From the NCBI RefSeq assembly GCF_033097365.1, contig NZ_AP028461.1, forward strand, positions 5,890,001 through 5,954,000: a DNA stretch of 64,000 nucleotides, given 5' to 3'. Shown piece by piece: positions 8,485 to 17,642 of the stretch. Each line of letters opens with the position of its first letter. Within the stretch, counting starts at the first letter, position 1. This DNA is from Actinoplanes sichuanensis. GTDB lineage: Bacteria; Actinomycetota; Actinomycetes; Mycobacteriales; Micromonosporaceae. The notes beneath the pieces were generated by a model. It was given only the letters and a program-made list of their open reading frames with translations. It did not search any database and was not told the origin of the DNA. The position numbers were made by a program, and so were the translations under genes.

Positions 8485-9993
8485 ATGGGTATGGAATCCC
8501 AGCACGTCGCCCCGCCGGACCCGAAGCGCCGCCGCCGTACCACCCGGGTGGTCCTGGGTGCCGCCGTCGTCGCCGCGCTCGGCGCGAGCGGCATCTACAT
8601 CACCACCGCCGGCGCCGGCGAGGTCACCACGCCGGGCACCCTGCAGGCCGAATCGTTCGCCGCGCAGGGCGGCGCCAAGACCGAGAACACCTCGGACACC
8701 GGCGGCGGCAAGAACGTCGGCTGGCTGGCGAGCGGCGACTGGCTCGAGTACCGCAACGTCACGATCGGCTCGACCTCGCTGAGCGCCCGGATCGCCTCGA
8801 ACAACTCCGAAGGCGGCTCGATCGAGGCCCGCCTGGGCGATCGTGACGGCACGTTGCTGGCGACCTTCCCGATCGCGTCGACCGGCGGCTGGCAGAAGTG
8901 GACGACGGTCACCGCGAAGGCCGCGAAGCTGCCGACCGGCAAGCAGACGCTGGTCCTGGTCATGAAAAGCAAGTCCCGCTCGGACTTCGTCAACATCAAC
9001 CACTTCAACGTCGGTGTCGCCGCCTCGGCTCCCGCCACGGCTTCGGCGGCCCCGGCGACCGCGGCCCCGACCGGTACCGCCCCGTCCAGTGCCGCTCCGT
9101 CCAAGCCCGCCGCCTCCAATGCCGCGCCCACCAACCCGTCCGCGAGCCCGGGCGGCTGGGTTCCGGTCGACGAGGCGGCCTGGAAGGAGACCCTCGCCCT
9201 GCACAAGGCGGTGCAGCCGAAGTCGGTGCCGGCCGGGATCGTGCGGGTTCCGGAGTTCCACACCAACTGCACGGTCTCCGGTGAGGCCGCCGATGACCCG
9301 ATCGTGCTGCCGAACCTGCCCGGCGCCTCGCACCTGCACACCTTCTTCGGGCCGAAGGTGACCGCGAGCAGCACCGGAGCGCAACTGCTCAAGCAGTCGA
9401 CGACCTGCGACGCGGCCGGTGACCACAGCGCGTACTGGGCGCCGACGCTGCTGCAGGGCGGCAAGCCGGTGAAGATGAAGAACTTCCGGGCCTACTACGG
9501 CGCGAAGATCAAGGACCCGGCGACCGTCGTCCCGTTCCCGCCCGGCCTGGTCATGGTCCAGGGCGATGCCAAGCGGCAGGTGGCCACGCCGAAGGGCGCG
9601 AGCGGCCAGTTCTGGTGCGCGGGCAGCGCCGAGATCGGCCGCAGCGCCGACGGCAACTGGCCGAAGTGCGCGGCCGGCGGCAACCTGATCTACCAGCTCA
9701 CCTACCAGGACTGCTGGGACGGCAAGCACATCGACTCGCCCGACCACAAGTCGCACATGGGCCCGTCGGTCAACGGCGTCTGCACCGGAAAGTACCCGGT
9801 GGCCATCCCGAACATCTCGATGATGCTCGGCTACGACTCGCTCGGCGGCGACGGGCTGGCCCTGTCCTCCGGCATGGCGTCGTCGATCCACGGCGACTTC
9901 ATGAACGCCTGGGACCCGGCGAAGTTGGCGGCGCTGGTCAAGGTCTGCATCAACGCGGACGCCAAGTGCGGCACGACGCCGTCGTTCGGCTGA
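8485..9993 (+). CDS. Secreted CBM6-like + DUF1996 protein
   Basis: A 502-residue exported protein. It has a basic head (KRRRRTTR), one hydrophobic segment to ~residue 45, then a CBM6/35-type carbohydrate-binding sandwich (LQAESFAAQGG through DFVNINHFNVG, ~50-175), a Ser/Ala/Pro/Thr-rich linker (~178-220) and a C-terminal DUF1996 domain of ~265 residues with conserved His/Cys (EFHTNC, ASHLHTFFG, SHMGP, CWDG). DUF1996 proteins are common in fungi and actinomycetes beside carbohydrate-active enzymes; their activity is undefined. ATG 8485 follows GAGGA by 6 nt; a 5' extension of the frame has no site. It is probably a cell-wall or plant-polymer active protein. Confidence 0.85.
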   Translation: MGMESQHVAPPDPKRRRRTTRVVLGAAVVAALGASGIYITTAGAGEVTTPGTLQAESFAAQGGAKTENTSDTGGGKNVGWLASGDWLEYRNVTIGSTSLSARIASNNSEGGSIEARLGDRDGTLLATFPIASTGGWQKWTTVTAKAAKLPTGKQTLVLVMKSKSRSDFVNINHFNVGVAASAPATASAAPATAAPTGTAPSSAAPSKPAASNAAPTNPSASPGGWVPVDEAAWKETLALHKAVQPKSVPAGIVRVPEFHTNCTVSGEAADDPIVLPNLPGASHLHTFFGPKVTASSTGAQLLKQSTTCDAAGDHSAYWAPTLLQGGKPVKMKNFRAYYGAKIKDPATVVPFPPGLVMVQGDAKRQVATPKGASGQFWCAGSAEIGRSADGNWPKCAAGGNLIYQLTYQDCWDGKHIDSPDHKSHMGPSVNGVCTGKYPVAIPNISMMLGYDSLGGDGLALSSGMASSIHGDFMNAWDPAKLAALVKVCINADAKCGTTPSFG

Positions 9994-10031
9994 GAATCCC
10001 CAGGGGTCACCGGTCACCGAGGAGGAACACG

Positions 10032-10547
10032 ATGCGTCTGATCACCTCGGTGGCCGTACTCCTGCTGCTCGCCGGATGCGGCGGCCGGCCGGAGGAGAAA
10101 GCGCCGGCCCCGGCGCCGGCGAGCACCTTCGGCGGCACCGACCTGGCCTGGATCGAGATCATGCTGGCCATGAACGAGCAGGTCGTTCCCCTGCTCGACG
10201 CGGTGCCGGCACGCGCGGGCGGTGCGGCGACGCGGGAACTCGCCGCCACCGTCCGCGTGTTCACCGAGGCCGAACTGCCCGAGCTGCGGGAACTGCACCG
10301 GTTGGCCGGGCTGCCGGCGGAGAACCAGCACGAGGGCATGCCGATGCCGGGCATGGTGACCGATACCGATCTGGCGGCGATGAATGCGCTGTCCGGGGCG
10401 GCCTTCGACGAGGCCGCCACCGGGAAGCTGGCGGAGGCCGTCGACCAGGCGATCACCCTGGCCCGCAGCGAGCAGGAGCACGGGCTGGATCCGCGGACCC
10501 GGGCCCTGGCCGGCGAGGTGCTGGCGGCCCGGATCCGCTGGAGCTGA
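10032..10547 (+). CDS. DUF305 lipoprotein
   Basis: A 171-residue lipoprotein: signal peptide with lipobox LLAGC at Cys ~17, then a four-helix DUF305 domain (WIEIMLAMNEQVVPLLDA; LRELHRLAGLP; MPGMVTDTDLAAMNALSGAAFDE). DUF305 proteins often carry Met/His metal sites; here MAMNEQ and the MPMPGM segment remain while the usual HH pair is lacking, so metal binding is uncertain. GGAGGA lies 6 nt before the ATG. It begins 38 nt after the DUF1996 gene in the same direction and is likely co-transcribed with it. Confidence 0.8.
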   Translation: MRLITSVAVLLLLAGCGGRPEEKAPAPAPASTFGGTDLAWIEIMLAMNEQVVPLLDAVPARAGGAATRELAATVRVFTEAELPELRELHRLAGLPAENQHEGMPMPGMVTDTDLAAMNALSGAAFDEAATGKLAEAVDQAITLARSEQEHGLDPRTRALAGEVLAARIRWS

Positions 10548-10582
10548 TAGCCGGAAACACGAAAAATGCTCATGCCGCTACC

Positions 10583-10588
10583 TACGCT
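10583..10588 (+). promoter_or_regulatory. -10 box, probable leaderless start of ThDP enzyme gene
   Basis: TACGCT ends 6 nt before ATG 10595; no ribosome-binding sequence is present between them. Confidence 0.5.
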
Positions 10589-10594
10589 CTCACC

Positions 10595-12211
10595 ATGAGC
10601 GTGAGCCGGCTCCACCCGCCCGCCACCACCCCCACCACGGCCGCCGGGACACGGCGTACCGGGCGCCGTCGGTTGCTCGAACAACTCCGGGCCGACGGGG
10701 TGCGCTACCTGTTCGGCGACCCGGGCGCCGGCGAGGAGTGGCTGCCCGCGGAGATCGCCGGGTTCCCGGACATCGACTACGTACTGGGCCTCCAGGAAGC
10801 CGCCGTGGTGTGCACCGCGGACGGGTACGCGCGGGCCACCGGACGGCCCAGCGTGGTGCTGCTGCACGGCGGGGCCGGGCTCGGCAACGCGGTCGGCGGT
10901 CTCGGCCACGCGCTGCACCGGCGGACTCCGATGCTGGTACTGACCGCGGAGCCCGGGGGCACCTACGACGACCTGGTCGACATGGCCCGACCGGTGACCA
11001 AGCACGCCGACCGGGTCACCCGCCCGGAGAACCTGCTCCCCCTGGTGCGGCGGGCGCTCAAGGTGGCCGCCACCCCACCGCGTGGGCCGGTCTTCCTCGC
11101 CGTGCCAACGGACGTCCTGGACCAGGTCGCCGACGAGGCGGTGATGCCCACGAGCGTGCCGGACACCCGGGTCGTCCCGGAACCGGCGGCGATCCAGGCG
11201 GCGGCCCGGCTGCTGGCCACCGCGCACGCGCCGGTGGTCCTGGCCGGCGACGGTGTGGCCGCCTCCGGCGCGGTCGGCGAACTGACCCGGTTCGCCGAGA
11301 CCTGGGGCGCCGTGGTGCACGGGGTGATGGCGTCCGAGCTGCTCATGCCGTGGAATCATCCGCTGTGGGGCGGCCCCGCCGAGCACGGCACCGACCTGAC
11401 GACACACGCCGACGCGGTACTGATCGTCGGCGCGCGCATGCTCCCGGAGGTGGCGGACAGCACGCTCCGGCCGGGCGGCACCGTGGTGCAGGTGGACCTC
11501 GACCCGGATGCGATGGCCGAGAACCACCCGGTGACCGCCGGGATGCTCGGTGACCCGCGACTGACGCTGCGGGCGTTGACCGCGGCGTTCGGGGAGGCGA
11601 TGACCGAGCCACAGCGGCAGGCGGCGGCCGAACGGGTCCGGCGGCGCGGGGCGCTGCGCGCGGCCGAGCTGGACAAGGTGCTCACCGACGACCTGGGCGC
11701 CGGGCTGGAGGCGGACTCGGCGCCGCTGCGGATGCCTGCCGTGGCGGCGGCGCTGGCCGGACTACTGCCGGACGACGCGATCGTCGTCGACGAGGCGCTG
11801 ACCAGTTCGCCGGCGCTGAACCGCTGGCTGCCGCCGACCCGGCCGGGACATTTCTTCCAGAACCCCGGCGGCACGCTCGGCGTCGGCATTCCGGGCGCGA
11901 TCGGCGCCCGGATCGCCCATCCGGAGCGTACGGTCGTCGGCTTCACCAGCGACGGCGGAGCCATGCACACCTGCCAGGCACTGTGGACGGCCGCCCACCA
12001 CGGGGTCGCCGCGAAATTCGTGGTCTGTCACCACGTATACGAGCCACGTGTCGACTACGTACACCTCGCGGCGGCCATGGGGGTACCCGCGTCCCGGGTC
12101 CGACACGCCGCCGACCTGTCCGGAGTTCTGCGCACGATGCTCGATCACGACGGGCCGTATCTGGTGGAGGCGGTCCTCGACGAACCCGGCGCCGGCTCCA
12201 CCGACCGGTAG
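10595..12211 (+). CDS. Thiamine-diphosphate enzyme, benzoylformate decarboxylase/acetolactate synthase-like
   Basis: A 538-residue cytosolic protein with the three-domain POX fold: Pyr domain (~20-190) holding the catalytic Glu in LGLQEAAVVCTADGYAR, central domain (~205-335) and PP domain (~370-530). The PP motif is odd: GDG is replaced by SDG (TSDGGAMHTCQALW) and the closing NN pair by HH (FVVCHHVYE). The last Asn normally helps bind Mg2+, so cofactor binding may differ or be lost. Family enzymes decarboxylate or carboligate 2-oxo acids. The substrate cannot be told; neighbours give no pathway. Frame extends upstream, but the leaderless-type start at 10595 fits best. Confidence 0.82.
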   Translation: MSVSRLHPPATTPTTAAGTRRTGRRRLLEQLRADGVRYLFGDPGAGEEWLPAEIAGFPDIDYVLGLQEAAVVCTADGYARATGRPSVVLLHGGAGLGNAVGGLGHALHRRTPMLVLTAEPGGTYDDLVDMARPVTKHADRVTRPENLLPLVRRALKVAATPPRGPVFLAVPTDVLDQVADEAVMPTSVPDTRVVPEPAAIQAAARLLATAHAPVVLAGDGVAASGAVGELTRFAETWGAVVHGVMASELLMPWNHPLWGGPAEHGTDLTTHADAVLIVGARMLPEVADSTLRPGGTVVQVDLDPDAMAENHPVTAGMLGDPRLTLRALTAAFGEAMTEPQRQAAAERVRRRGALRAAELDKVLTDDLGAGLEADSAPLRMPAVAAALAGLLPDDAIVVDEALTSSPALNRWLPPTRPGHFFQNPGGTLGVGIPGAIGARIAHPERTVVGFTSDGGAMHTCQALWTAAHHGVAAKFVVCHHVYEPRVDYVHLAAAMGVPASRVRHAADLSGVLRTMLDHDGPYLVEAVLDEPGAGSTDR

Positions 12212-12287
12212 CCGTCCGGGGAAGTTCTCATGTCGGGCCCCGGCCACCCGATGAGACCGAGGACCGGTCCCAGGGCGGAGGAGCGAC

Positions 12288-13721
12288 GTGACGCAGGTGC
12301 CTACCGGCCGCCCGTTCCTCGGCGCGCGCCCGGCGACCGACGCCGTGCCGCCCGCGATCGGCGCACCCGTGCTGTTCCTCGCGATCCTGGGACTCGCCGA
12401 GTGGGGCCGGCGGCACGGTGCGGTCCTCGGCTCACCGGCACTGCTGGCCGCTCTCGTCGTGTTGTTCGCGGCCAGCGGCAGCGAGCGTTACCAGCGGCTG
12501 CTCGGCGGCGGGCACCTGCACAACCGGGTGGTGCTGCGGCTGGTCCACGCCACCGTGTTGATCGGGGTGGTGCTGCTGGTGGCGGGCTGGGGTTTCCTCC
12601 TGCCCGCCGCCGTCGTCCTGATCGGTGTCCTGCACATCGGCTGGTCCGGGTCGCGGACCTGGCGCCCGGCCACCGGGGTCACCGCGGTGGTGACCGTCGC
12701 GATGGAGATCGCCGTGCAGCTCGGCGCCCCCTCGGTGGTGCCGCCCGCCCACTCACACCTGGCCGCCACGATCAACCTGCTGCTGGCCGGGTTCGGGCTG
12801 GGCAACCTGGGACTCGCCGCGGCCCGCGCCGAGGAGGCCGCCCTCACCCTGCAACGGGCCGAGGAACGGTTCCGGGCGCTGGTCCAGGACTCCTCGGACG
12901 TGGTCGCGGTGATCGACGGGCTGGGCCGGATCACCCACGTCAGCGCGGCCGTCCGGCACGTCGGCGGCTGGGACCCCGGCGAACTGCTGAACACCGGCTA
13001 CCTGGACCTGTTCCATCCGGACGACCAGTTGGCGATCAACACGGCGCTGACCACGGTGACCGATGGTGGCGCGGACTGCCAGGCCCGTCTGGAGCTGCGG
13101 GTCGCGCACCGGGACGGCACCTGGCACTGGCACGAGGTGACCCTGCGCAACGCGATCGACCATCCGGCCGTCGGCGGCATCGTCTCCAACCAGCGCGACA
13201 TCAGCGACCGGCGCGCCCAGCAGGACCGGCTCGCGCACGCCGCCGCCCACGACCCGCTGACCGGGCTGCCGAACCGGACCGAGGTGCTGCGGGTGCTCGA
13301 GGAGGCGCTGGCCGGTGCGACCGGCGAGGGCTCGGTGGCGCTGTTCTTCATCGACCTGGACGGTTTCAAGGCGGTCAACGACGGCTACGGGCATGCCGCC
13401 GGTGACGCGCTGCTGGTGGCCGCGGCCGAACGGTTACGCGCCGGGTTGCGGTCGGAGGACCTGCTGGGCCGGCTCGGCGGCGACGAGTTCGCCGCGGTGC
13501 TGACCGGCGTCACCAGCGCCGCCGACGTGCAGGCCCGGGCACGACGGCTGATGGCCGACATGCGCCTGCCCTTCGACCTGCCGGGCCGCCGGGTGCGCAT
13601 CGGGGCGAGCATCGGCGTCGCCGTCGGCGGCCCGGCCACCAAGGCCGACGACCTGATGGCCGCCGCCGACACCCGGATGTACGAGGTGAAAGCGCACAGC
13701 CGGGATGAGGCCGGAGTCTAG
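12288..13721 (+). CDS. Membrane-bound PAS-GGDEF diguanylate cyclase
   Basis: A 477-residue protein that should make cyclic di-GMP. Six or so hydrophobic helices fill residues ~24-185, followed by a PAS/PAC sensor (ERFRALVQDSSDVVAVIDG to NQRDISDRR, ~190-305) and a GGDEF domain (~310-470). The active site is intact (LGGDEF), and the inhibitory I-site RxxD is present exactly 5 residues before it (RSED-LLGRL). The GTG start follows GGAGGAG. Its stop overlaps by 4 nt the stop of the convergent GGDEF-EAL gene, a tail-to-tail pair of c-di-GMP enzymes. Confidence 0.93.
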   Translation: MTQVPTGRPFLGARPATDAVPPAIGAPVLFLAILGLAEWGRRHGAVLGSPALLAALVVLFAASGSERYQRLLGGGHLHNRVVLRLVHATVLIGVVLLVAGWGFLLPAAVVLIGVLHIGWSGSRTWRPATGVTAVVTVAMEIAVQLGAPSVVPPAHSHLAATINLLLAGFGLGNLGLAAARAEEAALTLQRAEERFRALVQDSSDVVAVIDGLGRITHVSAAVRHVGGWDPGELLNTGYLDLFHPDDQLAINTALTTVTDGGADCQARLELRVAHRDGTWHWHEVTLRNAIDHPAVGGIVSNQRDISDRRAQQDRLAHAAAHDPLTGLPNRTEVLRVLEEALAGATGEGSVALFFIDLDGFKAVNDGYGHAAGDALLVAAAERLRAGLRSEDLLGRLGGDEFAAVLTGVTSAADVQARARRLMADMRLPFDLPGRRVRIGASIGVAVGGPATKADDLMAAADTRMYEVKAHSRDEAGV

Positions 13722-15982
13722 GCGGCGACCCGGTGGCCGTCGCCGGCCGGGCGGTACGCGTTGATCGCCTCGGCGGGCATCGGTCGGGCATAGTGGTAGC
13801 CCTGCGCGTAGCGGTAGCCGAGCCGGTGCAGCTCGGCCGCCTGCGCCGCGGTCTCCACGCCCTCGGCCACCGCGCGCAGCCGCATGCCTTCGCTGATGGT
13901 CAGCAGCGCGGCCACGATGACGGCCGGTTCGCCGTTCTCGGTGACGTCGTCGACGAACGACTTGTCGACCTTGAGGATGTCGGCCGGGCAGGTGCGCAGC
14001 AGACCGAGCGACGAGTGGCCGGTGCCGAAGTCGTCGAGGGCGATCTTCACCCCGAGCGCGGCGATCGCCTTGAGCTCGTCGAGCGCGGTGCCGCCGTCGA
14101 ACACCGCGGTCTCGGTCACCTCGACGGTCAGCACGGACGCCGGTAGCCCGGTCCGCTGCAGCACCGCGTCGACCTCACCGGCGAACCCGGCCTCGCGCAG
14201 CTGGCGGGCCGACACGTTCACGGTGACCGTCCGTGGCGCGGCGTCACCCATCTCCTGCCGCCAGCGGACCGCCTGCCGGCAGGCCTCCTCGAGGATCCAG
14301 GCGCCGAGCGGCACGATCAGGCCGGTGCGTTCGGCGGCCGGGATGAACAGGCCGGGCCCGATCGGGCCGCGTTGCGGGTGGGTCCAGCGGATCAGCGCCT
14401 CCACCCCGAACAGCTCGCCGCCGGGCATCTCCACGATCGGCTGGTAGAGCAGGTGCAGCTGGTCGGTGTCGAGGGCGCCGCGCAGGTCGGCGGCCACCCG
14501 GGACTGCTCGGCGGTCCGGTGGTCCATCCGTTCGTGGTAGATCACGTGCCGGCCCTTGCCCAGGCTCTTCGCCTCGTACATCGCCACGTCGGCCCGGCGC
14601 AGCAGCTCGTCGGCGGTGTCGCCGTACTGGGCCGGGGCCAGCCCGATGCTCGCCTCGACGACCAGCTCGTGCCCGCCGGCACGGACCGGTCGGCGCAGGT
14701 CGGCGGCGATCGCGGCGATCGTGGTGGCGTGGTCGGTGCGCAGCAGGAGCGCGTACTCGTCGCCGCCGAGCCGGGCCACCAGACACCCGGCCGGCAGCTG
14801 GGCGGTGACCCGGGCGCCGACCGCGGCGAGCAGCGCGTCGCCGACCGGGTGCCCGAGGTCGTCGTTGATCTCCTTGAAGTCGTCCAGGTCGAGCAGGGCG
14901 ACCGTCACGTCGGCCGGGCCGTCGTCCAGGGCGGCGGTGATCTCGCGAACCAGCACGGCCCGGTTGGCCAGGCCGGTGAGGCTGTCGTGGCCGGCCTGGT
15001 GGGCGAGCTCGCGCTGGCGGGCGTCCAGGTCGTCGAGCAGCCGCGCGTTGTCCCGCAGCGCGATCACCTGCCGAATCGCGACGAGCAGCGTGACGACGAC
15101 CGATCCGGTCGCGACCACCAGCAGGTGCCCGGCGCCGGAGGCCGCCGCGGACAGCAGCAGCGCGCCGGTGGCCAGCACCGCGGTGTACGGCATGACACTG
15201 GGCCGGCGGGACAGCGGCCGGGGCGCCGGAATGCCCGCCCGGGAGGCCCGCCGTTGCCGGTCGGCGGCCACACAGACCAGCAGCGACGTGGTGGGCAGCA
15301 GCACGTGGCCGGTGTTCAGGTAGGGCCGGTCGGCCAGCAGCGGCGCCAGCGCGCCGCCGCCGGCCCCGACCGCGCCGGTCATGGCGAGGATGTACAGCGC
15401 CCGACGATCGATCGGGCCGGTGCCGGTGAAGGACACCTTGACGAAGGCCAGCATGCCGATGATCGCCGCGGTGGTGATGACGACGATCGAGGCGGCGCCG
15501 GCCGCGGTGCCCTGGGTCCAGCGCTCCCAGCGCGGCAGGATCAGGTACCAGCTGAAGGTCGTCACGGTGACGACCATGGTGGCGACGTCCAGGCCGAAAC
15601 GGATCCACTCGATGCGAGTGCGTTTCGCCCCGGGGATGCGCAGCAGGCCGAGCAGGAACGCCATCAGGCCCGTGACATAGAGCCCGGCGGTGACCCCGCC
15701 GATGTGCTGGCCCACCTGCTCGCCGCTGAAGAAGTCCCGGGCCGCGGAGATCGAGGCCAGGCCCAGACCGACCATGCCGGCCGACGCGTACCGCCAGAAC
15801 GTGCGGCCCGCGGCCCCGGCGCGCCAGCCCGCGTACACCGCGATCGGCACCGCGAACATCAACATGGCCCAACCCACCGCGGGCGGTGTCGGCGTGACCA
15901 GGCCGATCCCGAACCACACCCAGGCGACCGCGTCCACACCGATCGACGCGGCGAGGGTGCGGGTCAGCCTCCATCGCGGCAC
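13718..15982 (-). CDS. Membrane-bound GGDEF-EAL protein
   Basis: A 754-residue dual c-di-GMP enzyme. About nine hydrophobic helices (residues ~8-310) precede a GGDEF domain (LTGLANRAVLV onward; active-site sequence LGGDEY) and a C-terminal EAL phosphodiesterase domain with EALIRW, NVSARQL, the ExTE-type VEVTETAVFD and DDFGTGHSS, so hydrolysis should be possible. The I-site before GGDEY is not RxxD. GTG 15982 is preferred: GGAG lies 6 nt upstream. The open frame extends to 16153, but that would overlap the divergent gene. It probably counteracts the neighbouring cyclase (inference). Confidence 0.92.
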   Translation of the reverse strand: MPRWRLTRTLAASIGVDAVAWVWFGIGLVTPTPPAVGWAMLMFAVPIAVYAGWRAGAAGRTFWRYASAGMVGLGLASISAARDFFSGEQVGQHIGGVTAGLYVTGLMAFLLGLLRIPGAKRTRIEWIRFGLDVATMVVTVTTFSWYLILPRWERWTQGTAAGAASIVVITTAAIIGMLAFVKVSFTGTGPIDRRALYILAMTGAVGAGGGALAPLLADRPYLNTGHVLLPTTSLLVCVAADRQRRASRAGIPAPRPLSRRPSVMPYTAVLATGALLLSAAASGAGHLLVVATGSVVVTLLVAIRQVIALRDNARLLDDLDARQRELAHQAGHDSLTGLANRAVLVREITAALDDGPADVTVALLDLDDFKEINDDLGHPVGDALLAAVGARVTAQLPAGCLVARLGGDEYALLLRTDHATTIAAIAADLRRPVRAGGHELVVEASIGLAPAQYGDTADELLRRADVAMYEAKSLGKGRHVIYHERMDHRTAEQSRVAADLRGALDTDQLHLLYQPIVEMPGGELFGVEALIRWTHPQRGPIGPGLFIPAAERTGLIVPLGAWILEEACRQAVRWRQEMGDAAPRTVTVNVSARQLREAGFAGEVDAVLQRTGLPASVLTVEVTETAVFDGGTALDELKAIAALGVKIALDDFGTGHSSLGLLRTCPADILKVDKSFVDDVTENGEPAVIVAALLTISEGMRLRAVAEGVETAAQAAELHRLGYRYAQGYHYARPMPAEAINAYRPAGDGHRVAA

Positions 15983-16110
15983 GTCCGTCTCCGTGCACTC
16001 CACACAGACTTCTTCGGCCGAACGGCCGATCCCGTGAGCTTTCACCCGGCGGACATTGATCGGTATCCTTCGCCGGTCCCCCACTCCCCCGCAGTAAGGT
16101 GCAGGCCCCT

Positions 16111-16620
16111 GTGCGCGCGTTGTTCGTGACCGCCGTCGCCGTTCTCGTGGCATTTCTGATCAGCCCGCTGGTACGCGCCGACGCCGGGTGCACACCCGCG
16201 CCGGCCCCGTCGGCGGCCGACCGGTGGACCGACGAACAGCTCGCCAACGCGCGGGTCATCGTCACCATCGGCACCGAGCGACGGGTGCCCGAGCAGGGCC
16301 TGGTGATCGCGGTGGCGACCGCGCTGCAGGAGTCCCGGCTGCGCAACCTGCGCGGCGGTGACCGCGACTCGATCGGTCTCTTCCAGCAGCGCCCCAGCCA
16401 GGGGTGGGGCACGCCGAAGCAGCTCTCCGACCCGGCATACCAGACCCAGAAGTTCTACGACAAGCTGCTCGACGTGAAGGGCTGGCAGCAGATGCGGCTC
16501 ACCGAGGCGGCCCAGGCGGTGCAGATCTCGGCCTTTCCGGAGGCGTACACGAAGCACACCGGCGCGGCCACCCGTCTCGTCGCGTTCCTGACCGACTCCC
16601 CGGATCAAGGCTGCGACTAG
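16111..16620 (+). CDS. Secreted lytic-transglycosylase-like protein
   Basis: A ~169-residue exported protein: a short basic N-terminus, a hydrophobic signal segment to ~residue 25, then a lysozyme-like core. ALQESRLRNL supplies the putative catalytic Glu, followed by DSIGLFQQRPSQGWGT, a pattern common to actinomycete transglycosylase-like secreted proteins that act on peptidoglycan. Two GTG codons compete: 16111 has AAGG about 11 nt upstream, and 16099 lies inside that site, so 16111 is chosen. It diverges from the GGDEF-EAL gene with ~130 nt between. Catalytic activity is inferred. Confidence 0.75.
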   Translation: MRALFVTAVAVLVAFLISPLVRADAGCTPAPAPSAADRWTDEQLANARVIVTIGTERRVPEQGLVIAVATALQESRLRNLRGGDRDSIGLFQQRPSQGWGTPKQLSDPAYQTQKFYDKLLDVKGWQQMRLTEAAQAVQISAFPEAYTKHTGAATRLVAFLTDSPDQGCD

Positions 16621-16646
16621 CGCTTATAAAGCGCAGTCGATATCTT
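16620..16646 (+). promoter_or_regulatory. Palindrome and -10 box upstream of PLC-like gene
   Basis: GCGCTT-ATA-AAGCGC (16620-16634) starts on the last base of the previous stop codon. It precedes TATCTT (16641-16646), which ends 8 nt before ATG 16655, another leaderless-type arrangement. The palindrome sits in the spacer/-35 region, where a repressor could act. Confidence 0.4.
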
Positions 16647-16654
16647 CTCGTCGC

Positions 16655-17641
16655 ATGAAGCGCCTTCTCGCCGCAGCGTTCGTCAGCGCCGCGCTGCTCC
16701 TCGTGCCCCAGCCCGCGTATGCGGCCGACACTTCGTACCGGACGCTGAGCAGCGCGAACAACCCGGACTGGATGGCCCGGATCCCGGACGGCCGGAGCCT
16801 GGCCGCGCTGTCGATCCCGGGCACTCACGAAACGATCTCGATCCACGGCGGCGACTACACGCAGACGCAGGAGAACTACGGCGACAGCGCCGGCACGCTG
16901 ACCGCGCAACTCAACGCCGGCATCCGGGCGATCGATGTGCGGGCGCGGATCAACGACGGCAACACGTTCACCATCCACCACGGCGCGGTCTACCAGGTCG
17001 CCAACTTCGACGACGTGCTCGACAAGCTGTCCGCGTTCCTCACCGCGCACCCGGCCGAGACGGTCCTGCTGCGCTTCAAGCACGACTGCACCGGCGAGAC
17101 CGGTTCGTGCAGCGACGCGACCGGACAGAAGAGCTTCCCGGACATCTTCGACTCGTACGTCGCCGCCCGCCCCGGCCTGTTCTGGGCCCCGTCGGTGGCC
17201 CGCTCGTCGGCCGCCGCGGTGCCCACCCTGGGCGCGGTCCGCGGCAAGGTGGTACTGGCGGTGCTGAACGGCCCGCGCGGCGGCCGGTTCGCCGACTACG
17301 GGCTCGCCCAGTTCTCCGGGTGGGCCGACGGGTCGTCCACCTACGTGCAGGATCAGTACAACGTGCCGACGTTCGCCCAGATCGCCGACAAGCGCACCGC
17401 CGTGAACAACTTCCTGACCACCACGAACTCCGGCGACCCGACGAAGATCTACGTCAACTTCACCAGTGGTTCCGGCGCCCTCGCCCCGCCCTACTGGGTG
17501 GCCGGCGGCGCGCTGTTCCAGCAGGGCGTCAATCCGTACCTGCTGGGGCGGTTGAACTCCGGCTCGTTCACCCGCACCGGGGTGTTGATGATGGACTTCC
17601 CCGGCGGCGGATTGATCAACAAGATCATCTCCTACAACTGA
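16655..17641 (+). CDS. Secreted phosphatidylinositol-specific phospholipase C-like protein
   Basis: A 328-residue exported enzyme with a clear signal peptide ending AYA-AD (~residue 24). The PI-PLC X-box fold is recognisable: first catalytic His in SIPGTHETIS, second in FTIHHGAVYQ, plus acidic/basic partners (DVRARI, LLRFKHD). Bacterial members cleave phosphatidylinositol or GPI anchors by acid-base catalysis without calcium. Length (~300 mature residues) fits the family. It ends one base before the convergent Roadblock gene. Confidence 0.87.
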   Translation: MKRLLAAAFVSAALLLVPQPAYAADTSYRTLSSANNPDWMARIPDGRSLAALSIPGTHETISIHGGDYTQTQENYGDSAGTLTAQLNAGIRAIDVRARINDGNTFTIHHGAVYQVANFDDVLDKLSAFLTAHPAETVLLRFKHDCTGETGSCSDATGQKSFPDIFDSYVAARPGLFWAPSVARSSAAAVPTLGAVRGKVVLAVLNGPRGGRFADYGLAQFSGWADGSSTYVQDQYNVPTFAQIADKRTAVNNFLTTTNSGDPTKIYVNFTSGSGALAPPYWVAGGALFQQGVNPYLLGRLNSGSFTRTGVLMMDFPGGGLINKIISYN

Positions 17642-17642
17642 A

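Noticed and set aside
14372..16129. Long plus-strand frame opposite the GGDEF-EAL gene
   Set aside because: Low-complexity antisense frame; no motif, while the minus strand has GGDEF and EAL signatures.
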